Shown here: one piece after another, positions 58,228-64,000 of the stretch
Layout of the letters: every line of letters begins with the position of its first letter
How positions within the stretch are numbered: position 1 is the first letter of the stretch
Assembly (NCBI GenBank): GCA_027924585.1
Contig: BSBM01002100.1
Location: 1 to 64,000 of the forward strand
From: Larix kaempferi
Taxonomy: Eukaryota; Streptophyta; Pinopsida; Pinales; Pinaceae
Direction of reading: 5' to 3'
DNA: 64,000 nt
Made by a program: the position numbers and the translations under genes
The notes under the pieces: generated by a model
What the model saw: only the letters and a program-made list of their open reading frames with translations
The model's database searches: none
What the model was told of the DNA's origin: nothing

Positions 58228-59790
58228 AGCTCCAAAGAATCAGTGAGGTTGGGGCTTGAAGGAGCTCCATCGATTTGGAAAATCACTGACATCGAAGTCT
58301 ACTTGGAATTTTACTAGTAAGGAAGGTAAATGACAATTTATACTTAAAGCTAAATATTTGAAGAATTTGTCTATTCTGGAATGGATCAGGGCCCGTGTCA
58401 AGGATTGTAAAGTAGGATCTATGGTTTGGTAGGCCATTGTAGGAGTCTTTCCAGTCATTGGGGATTTAGTGACTTGGGTTGTTGGAGATGGTAATAAAGC
58501 CATACTGGGAAAGGATAAAATAGTGGGAGTAATAAACCAAAGAAACCTGCTGGAAGGTATGATTAAGCATCTCAACGATCGACGCTTTATATTCTTATAG
58601 GATGTAGCTGGGATTGGCAGACCCATCAATTTCATCCAGAATTGGAGAACTGCTTTAGAACTTGATTTATGATAGATGGATAGAAAGCTGGAATCTATGG
58701 ATTTTTTACATGAATAAAGGGTTCATCAAATTAAAGGAGACTCCAGATTCCTTGGTCTGGATGGGTAACCAGGAAGGAGGAAAGTTTGTCTTTCATATTG
58801 CATAATATCTTTTCTAGAGTAATTGGGCTATCCTAGATTGCTGGTGGTGGAAACCTCTTTGGCAAGTTCGGGTTCCCCAAAAGCATAAGACCTTTATGTG
58901 GCTGATTATGATAGGGAAGGTGCTAACATGGGACAATTTGAGGAAAATAAATGTTGTGGGGCTCACCTAGTGGTGTCTTTGTAGAGGAGCAGAAGAAATT
59001 ATCGAACATTTGTTTCTGGAATGTCCATTCTCTTATCAAGTTTGGAAAGGATTGGAAGATAGCCTTCATCTCGCACGACTATGGGAAGTTGATTCTATCG
59101 AAGGAAATTTCAAATACTAGTTTACGAATCCACTACTCAAATCCACAAGATGTATCTCTTACTTATTTTTATGGAGTATATGGAAGGTTAGAAATGAAGC
59201 TATATTTGAGAACAATCACTTACGTGGTTTCTATGTTATCTCTAATCTGCTAGCTACCTATAGGTTATTTATAGACAAAGAAAGCAATTTTAAACCTAGG
59301 ATTATGAAAGATATTTGTATAGATCATGTGGAATGTACAAGTTATTTTGACGGGGTTTGTGAGGAACCCGAAAAAATCTGTGGTTTAGGGGGGGTATTCT
59401 TCCTCCAAAGAGGGAAGCCATAGAGTTCAAGGAAAATGGGGGTTTTGCATCAAATAATAGAGCATAAGGCTTGGCACTGAGAACACCAATGTAGATTGCA
59501 AGAGAGGGATCAATGCACTCCCTCCATATTTTGGGGGATTCATAATTATGGATCAAATTTATGCAAAAGGAGCAGAGCATCTCAAACCTGAATCTCAAAG
59601 GTATACGACAAAACTTTGACTTAATAGCACAATCCTTCGAGGTCTTAAAATACAACCATGTGTACAAAGAGCAGAACCAGACAAATGTCCATTCCAAAGA
59701 AGGTCTTCTTCTTCCTACAAGAGTTTGTGTGATGAACAAAAAAATTGGAGCAAGTAGGTAATCGAAAGGAAAATTATGGACTTCATGTTC
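58228..59790 (+). pseudogene. LINE 3' fragment, unit 3
   Basis: Third copy of the same fragment, with the same shared stops. Private changes include TAG for the Trp-following Lys near 58,430 and another TAG near 58,600. The late RNase H block (59,561-59,761, NLKGIRQNFDLIAQSFEV) stays open to the end. Confidence 0.86.
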
Positions 59791-59959
59791 TGAAGATAAA
59801 GATTTCTTGTTAGGGGAATGTTAATGAATGATGATCTAAGGTTTTTTAAACTACTCTGCTTGAAACATCTATGACGTAAAACAAACTTTTTTGAACAGTG
59901 CAATTTGTACTTGAAGGATGCAACCTATATTTCCTATGAATGAATAGGAAATTGGTATA

Positions 59960-60482
59960 GTAATGCCGATCAAATGTTCGAAAGCTGCCGGGATCCGTCT
60001 CTACTATGTTGTTGTCCCCAGGCTTGCATGCTATCTTCAGTTTAGCTGCATAATATTTGTCCAAGCAGGGATCCATATCTCCTTTTCCTGAAAAATTGTA
60101 AAGCCTACTGCTAAAGGAGCTGCAGTGGGAAATCCCTATAGTGTGGGTGCCTGCACCGAGTATTGTTATATATAACTAGTGATATTATGATGCCATAATG
60201 TAAATCAATCGTTGTATAACAGATCAGAAGAACACAACCAGGTCCTTAACATCAAGTCCATGGCTGCCAAATATTGATGTCAGTTGCGACAAAACTTGCG
60301 GTGGGCAGGGAAAGTTTAGTGAGAGCTTCATTCTCGATAGACACTAGTTGGAACGTTCCAGGATGGTCCACCCAACTGTATACTACAAAACTTGCAACTG
60401 CAGCTGTAGTTGTCTTCATGATATTCACAAACGCTATTAGATTTGTAGAGTGGAATTCTGTTATTCCTATGACAAATGTCAT
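59960..60482 (-). pseudogene. Class III peroxidase pseudogene B, unit 3
   Basis: Two pieces: 60,482-60,252 (SWVDHPGTFQLVSIENEALT, then KLSLPTASF and a frame break before SQL) and 60,160-59,846 (MDPCLDKYYAAKLKIACKPG, SFRTFDRHYYTNFL). The base extra in unit 1 is absent, so this part reads through. No N-terminal half. Confidence 0.86.
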
Positions 60483-61664
60483 TATAACCTAGACAATGAC
60501 ACTATTTATAACCTGAATAATTGTCAGGGAGTTGCCTATCGATTTCCTTAACGTAGGCAAAAAGACTATAACGAAACCTAATTGATGGAGTTGCTGGCAT
60601 ATTCTTGAGTATTATTTCACAAGCCATACTGCGAATTAATTGTTTACATAGAATCTCACTAACATGTCCGAAGTTTCGCATTTTTAATTTGAGGTACTAT
60701 CTCCAGATTCTCTTGATGACTGAGCTATCTTGTCTATTCCAATTTTCATTAGCTGGCACTTTGATACCGTGTGCTACTGCTGTCCACGATCATTTCACTT
60801 TTTTCTTTCTAATTCCTGAGCATGGAAATCCTAACAGGGACACATTACCTTCGGGCATGGGACTAGCGCACATGGTAACATGATTTTGTTTCCATTTGTC
60901 AGTTAAACATTATCCGGCAGTGGCCTTCATTATCTTTATTATCGGGATAGTGGTATTCAATATCTACCTTGTAGGGAAGCATTTAATGTTGTTGATGTAA
61001 ACTGTTATCAAATTTCACTGTTCACATGGTCATTGTAAAGCATTAAATTTTACATTGCAGAATGGATATTGAAAGCCTTGTTATCTTGTATTTCGTGATC
61101 ATCATTATTACTATGGTCTCCTTCTTTGTTGAATCAAATCCCATGGTTTATATCCCCACCTTAGCAGCATCAAATTCTAAGCTACAAGGTGGTTGCTTGC
61201 TTATTTAGTGATAAGGGTATCTAGGTGGTTATTTTAGTTTTGATGCACATATTGAACCACCCACAAGCTTAGGAGTTGTTATGGAAATGGAATCACTAAT
61301 TATTTTTAAGTGATAGATTTGCATATTGAACCATGAAACAAGTTTACAAGTCACTAACTATTAATTTAAATAGAATTAATTGTATAGGTTAAGGTTCTAT
61401 CCTAACAAGCCTTTAAATAGATATATAGGGTTCTATGTATTGAGTCCATGTCTATGAAACAAGGTCCATGATGTAGATGTAACATGAAAGAAATAATTGT
61501 AAAAAGACTCACTAGAATGTTCCACATGTATACTATAAAGTTTCTAGGAGGTTAGATTAAAACTATTGTGAAAAAAATACTTGTGACAAGAGTTATTTAA
61601 AAGGTAATTCATTAACAACAATTAAGGACAGAATACCCATGTCATATACAAAAAATATATTAAT

Positions 61665-62908
61665 TATACCCATATGCCACTAAGATTCCAATGATCCAAT
61701 TTTTGTTGTGCTTTGAAGTTTGTTTTATATACTAAGGCCATATAAGCTTCATTTTGGGGCAAAGGGACAAGATCCAACTCTTGTGTGAAAAACCTCCTAA
61801 TGTTATCCATATCCCACCCAACGACAAAGGAACTTTCTAGGGGGTTTTGTGGTGGTTTGAGGAATACTTTTTCCCATAAGACTTATAATATTTATTTAGT
61901 AATTGAGGGCCTTATTTTCCTCCCCCACTCATGGTCAAGGTCTCGAGACCCATGCTTACTACAAAAATATTCCTAGTGGTGCCTCTATCCCATTCCTATG
62001 GAAAATATACTTTTACAGCGTGTGGGTTGTTGTTCAAGGCCTTGATCATTACTCATTAACCCAAGAATATTCATTTTGTGTCTTATTCCCAATATCTATC
62101 CTCCAACCATAGTTGAATCCTTGAGGCCCATCCACGATGCATAAATGCCATAATCATACCCATATCTCACTTGAAGGACAATGATCCCCTATATGGGGAA
62201 TGGTATGTGCATTATGCCATTGTTTATGGCCCTTGATCCCTAATATATTCATCTAGGGGAAAAGGGCCTTGATTTCCTCCCTTGACCATGGTCAATTCCT
62301 TAAGGCCCATCTCCAACATGAAAAGCCTTATAATGATACACATATTCCACTTAGATGCCAAAGATCATCTCTAAACAGCGTGCGTTGTGGTGTGAGGTCA
62401 CATTGATGACCACTGACACCTAGATATTCTTTTATGATTTAATGACCATATATTGCACCCTTAACTATTGTAAAGGCCTCAATAATCATCCATACTACAT
62501 AAAAAATCTTAATCACATCCATATTCCACTTGTATGTTAAAGATCCACCTTAAATGATCTGTTGTGTGGTTCAATACCTTGATAATGGCCCATTAGCTCA
62601 ATAATCTTAATTTAGGGCCCAATTCCATCATTTTCTACCATAACCATGGTCCAAAAACGATACCTAGTGCACAAAACCTCATATCGACATTAATATCCCA
62701 CTCTAAGAAAAATGATATCCTATATAGGGCATCTTTTATGGTTTGTGACCTTACTAATGGCCCTTTGTCCCTATAATATTCATCTAGGGATTGAGGGCCT
62801 TATTCCCCCCCCCCACATGTATTGGCAAGCTATTGAGACCAATTAATAATATCCAAGGCATTATAAGAGCAACCATATTCAACTTGAAGGATGAGTGTGA
62901 CCATTAGA
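61665..62908. repeat. Degenerate ~178-bp tandem repeat, unit 3 (truncated)
   Basis: The same array broken off inside monomer eight at GACCATTAG, where a 2.4-kb deletion begins. Confidence 0.88.
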
Positions 62909-63684
62909 TTATATGGAATTTTATGCATGGAATCCACCATTCCATCCCAATGAGACTGCAAAACCCCAAGCATAGTCTTAATGTCCCTGAGTTCGACCAA
63001 ACCACATGGAATTTTTATTTTGAATATGGTATTATTGTCCACCTAGAATCCCATGCCCTCCATAATCCTACCGAAGCAAGGCGCAGTACTCTGGAATCTT
63101 TAGAAAATGGAACAAAACACTTCACTATCTAGGAAAGGTGAAACTCAGAGGAAGTTGGAAACCATAAGGAGATATCACTCTTGGAGTAGAGGGAGGTACA
63201 TTCGAAACAGGAAGAAAATTTGAACACAAAACATCACCCTCAACCAATACCTGTAGGTTCACTTTCGATAAATCAAGAAGCTGCAACCATTGGATGAGCT
63301 CAAGAGTTAAATTTTTCCCAGGGTCGAGCATGATCATTGATATCACACTAGAATAGAGGGAGGATGAGAGCGAGGTTCCTTCAAAAAAAGAATAAAATTT
63401 TAACATTAACATCACCCTCAACCAATACATGTAGGTTCACTTATGAGAAATCAAGAAGCTGCAACCGGTGGATGAGCTCAAGAGATAAAGCTATCTGAGG
63501 GTCAAACATGACCATTGATATCACAGGGTCAAGCACGATTGTTGATATCACACTAGGAGATTTAACAATGAGCCAAAATAAAGTAATCTAATGTTATGCA
63601 TGCAATGATATAATCTTCCCACAAACTCTCCCTAACTCTACGTATTAACAAAATAATTCGTCGCTTGACAGGATTCCACCCTAT

Positions 63685-64000
63685 AAATCCCTTTAACAGT
63701 AATGGTCATAACACTTCCTACAACCCCAACATCACGAAAAACAATCGAGCTACCTATGACAATACTCAAAACCAGACTTTTGCAACGCCCTCTTACATCA
63801 TATTGATCAATATTGCTTTCTCCACAACATTGGCACCCTTAATATCTCCCAACACCATGATTTACATTAATAAAAAACTTGTGTCCAAATACTTATTACC
63901 CCATTTTTCCCTAAGAAAATCCCAAAACCTAGAATCCAATGCATGCATCATTTCCACATCCATATAAACACATAGAATAGTGTCCTCAAATAAAAGATCT
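63685..64000. repeat. Tandem unit 4, first 316 bases
   Basis: Matches the first part of the other units with few differences and runs off the window end. The array therefore continues to the right. No gene content in this part. Confidence 0.9.

Larger units (their letters stand above)
50398..63684. repeat. Tandem unit 3 (13.3 kb, shortest)
   Basis: Shortest copy. About 2.4 kb is missing at 62,908: the ~178-bp repeat array stops at GACCATTAG and continues at once with sequence equal to unit 2 position ~49,621. The foldback hairpin is therefore absent. One copy of the ~125-bp AT repeat before the G/A tract is also missing (near 55,560). A 37-bp repeat near 52,160-52,305 is expanded to four copies. 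Confidence 0.93.
16888..64000. repeat. Tandem array of a 13-18 kb unit (three full copies and a partial fourth)
   Basis: The landmark CCTTTAACAGTAATGGTC recurs at about 16,893, 34,622, 50,403 and 63,690, and everything between follows the same order. Borders are set arbitrarily at that landmark because the first unit is cut by the gypsy element; the true original junction is unknown. Sequence just before each landmark is also shared between units 2, 3 and 4, so repetition is head to tail. Copies differ by a few substitutions per hundred bases where I compared them, plus copy-specific indels of up to 2.4 kb. Confidence 0.96.

Noticed and set aside
16888-64000. Tandem units as an assembly duplication error
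   Set aside because: The copies differ throughout by substitutions and by private indels of 0.1-2.4 kb, which an assembly echo would not produce.

Overview
This is a stretch of plant nuclear DNA with no gene that looks intact. The sequence shows relics of class III (secretory) peroxidases with plant-type splice sites, Ty1/copia and Ty3/gypsy retrotransposons of plant type with initiator-Met tRNA primer sites, and a plant LINE fragment. The heavy load of old, nested and broken elements suggests a large, repeat-rich genome. A gymnosperm (conifer) is my guess, but nothing here proves it.

Left part (1-16,887). A broken copia pol remnant on the plus strand (about 1,380-2,759) abuts a gypsy element on the minus strand (2,918-16,887). 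The gypsy element has lost its 3' end. Read from right to left it has an 830-bp LTR, a primer-binding site, gag, a deleted protease, reverse transcriptase, RNase H and integrase. Its gag is split by a second, later LTR element on the minus strand (6,093-15,546). That element is complete at both ends: 5-bp target duplication GTCTT, TGT...ACA termini, primer-binding site and polypurine tract. It has no protein-coding core, so it is a large non-autonomous (LARD-like) element. Its two LTRs differ in length by 1,266 bp and carry a 45-bp minisatellite.

Right part (16,888-64,000). This is a tandem array of one large unit: unit 1 is 16,888-34,616 (17.7 kb), unit 2 is 34,617-50,397 (15.8 kb), unit 3 is 50,398-63,684 (13.3 kb), and unit 4 is cut off by the window end. 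Each complete unit has the same order: a duplicated ~310-bp segment; AT-rich spacer; peroxidase pseudogene A (+); spacer; a ~1-kb very AT-rich zone; a ~2.2-kb almost pure G/A tract; a LINE 3' fragment (+); peroxidase pseudogene B (-); spacer; a degenerate ~178-bp tandem repeat; and, in units 1 and 2, a long foldback hairpin. The copies differ by scattered substitutions and by private deletions and duplications, so they are real ancient duplicates and not an assembly echo. Disabling changes shared by all copies (a stop in peroxidase A, stops in the LINE) show the unit was already dead when it was amplified.

The genes do not form a pathway. The interest lies in the architecture: the megasatellite-like array, the strand-asymmetric G/A tract, the ~178-bp satellite-like array, and the nested hairpin.
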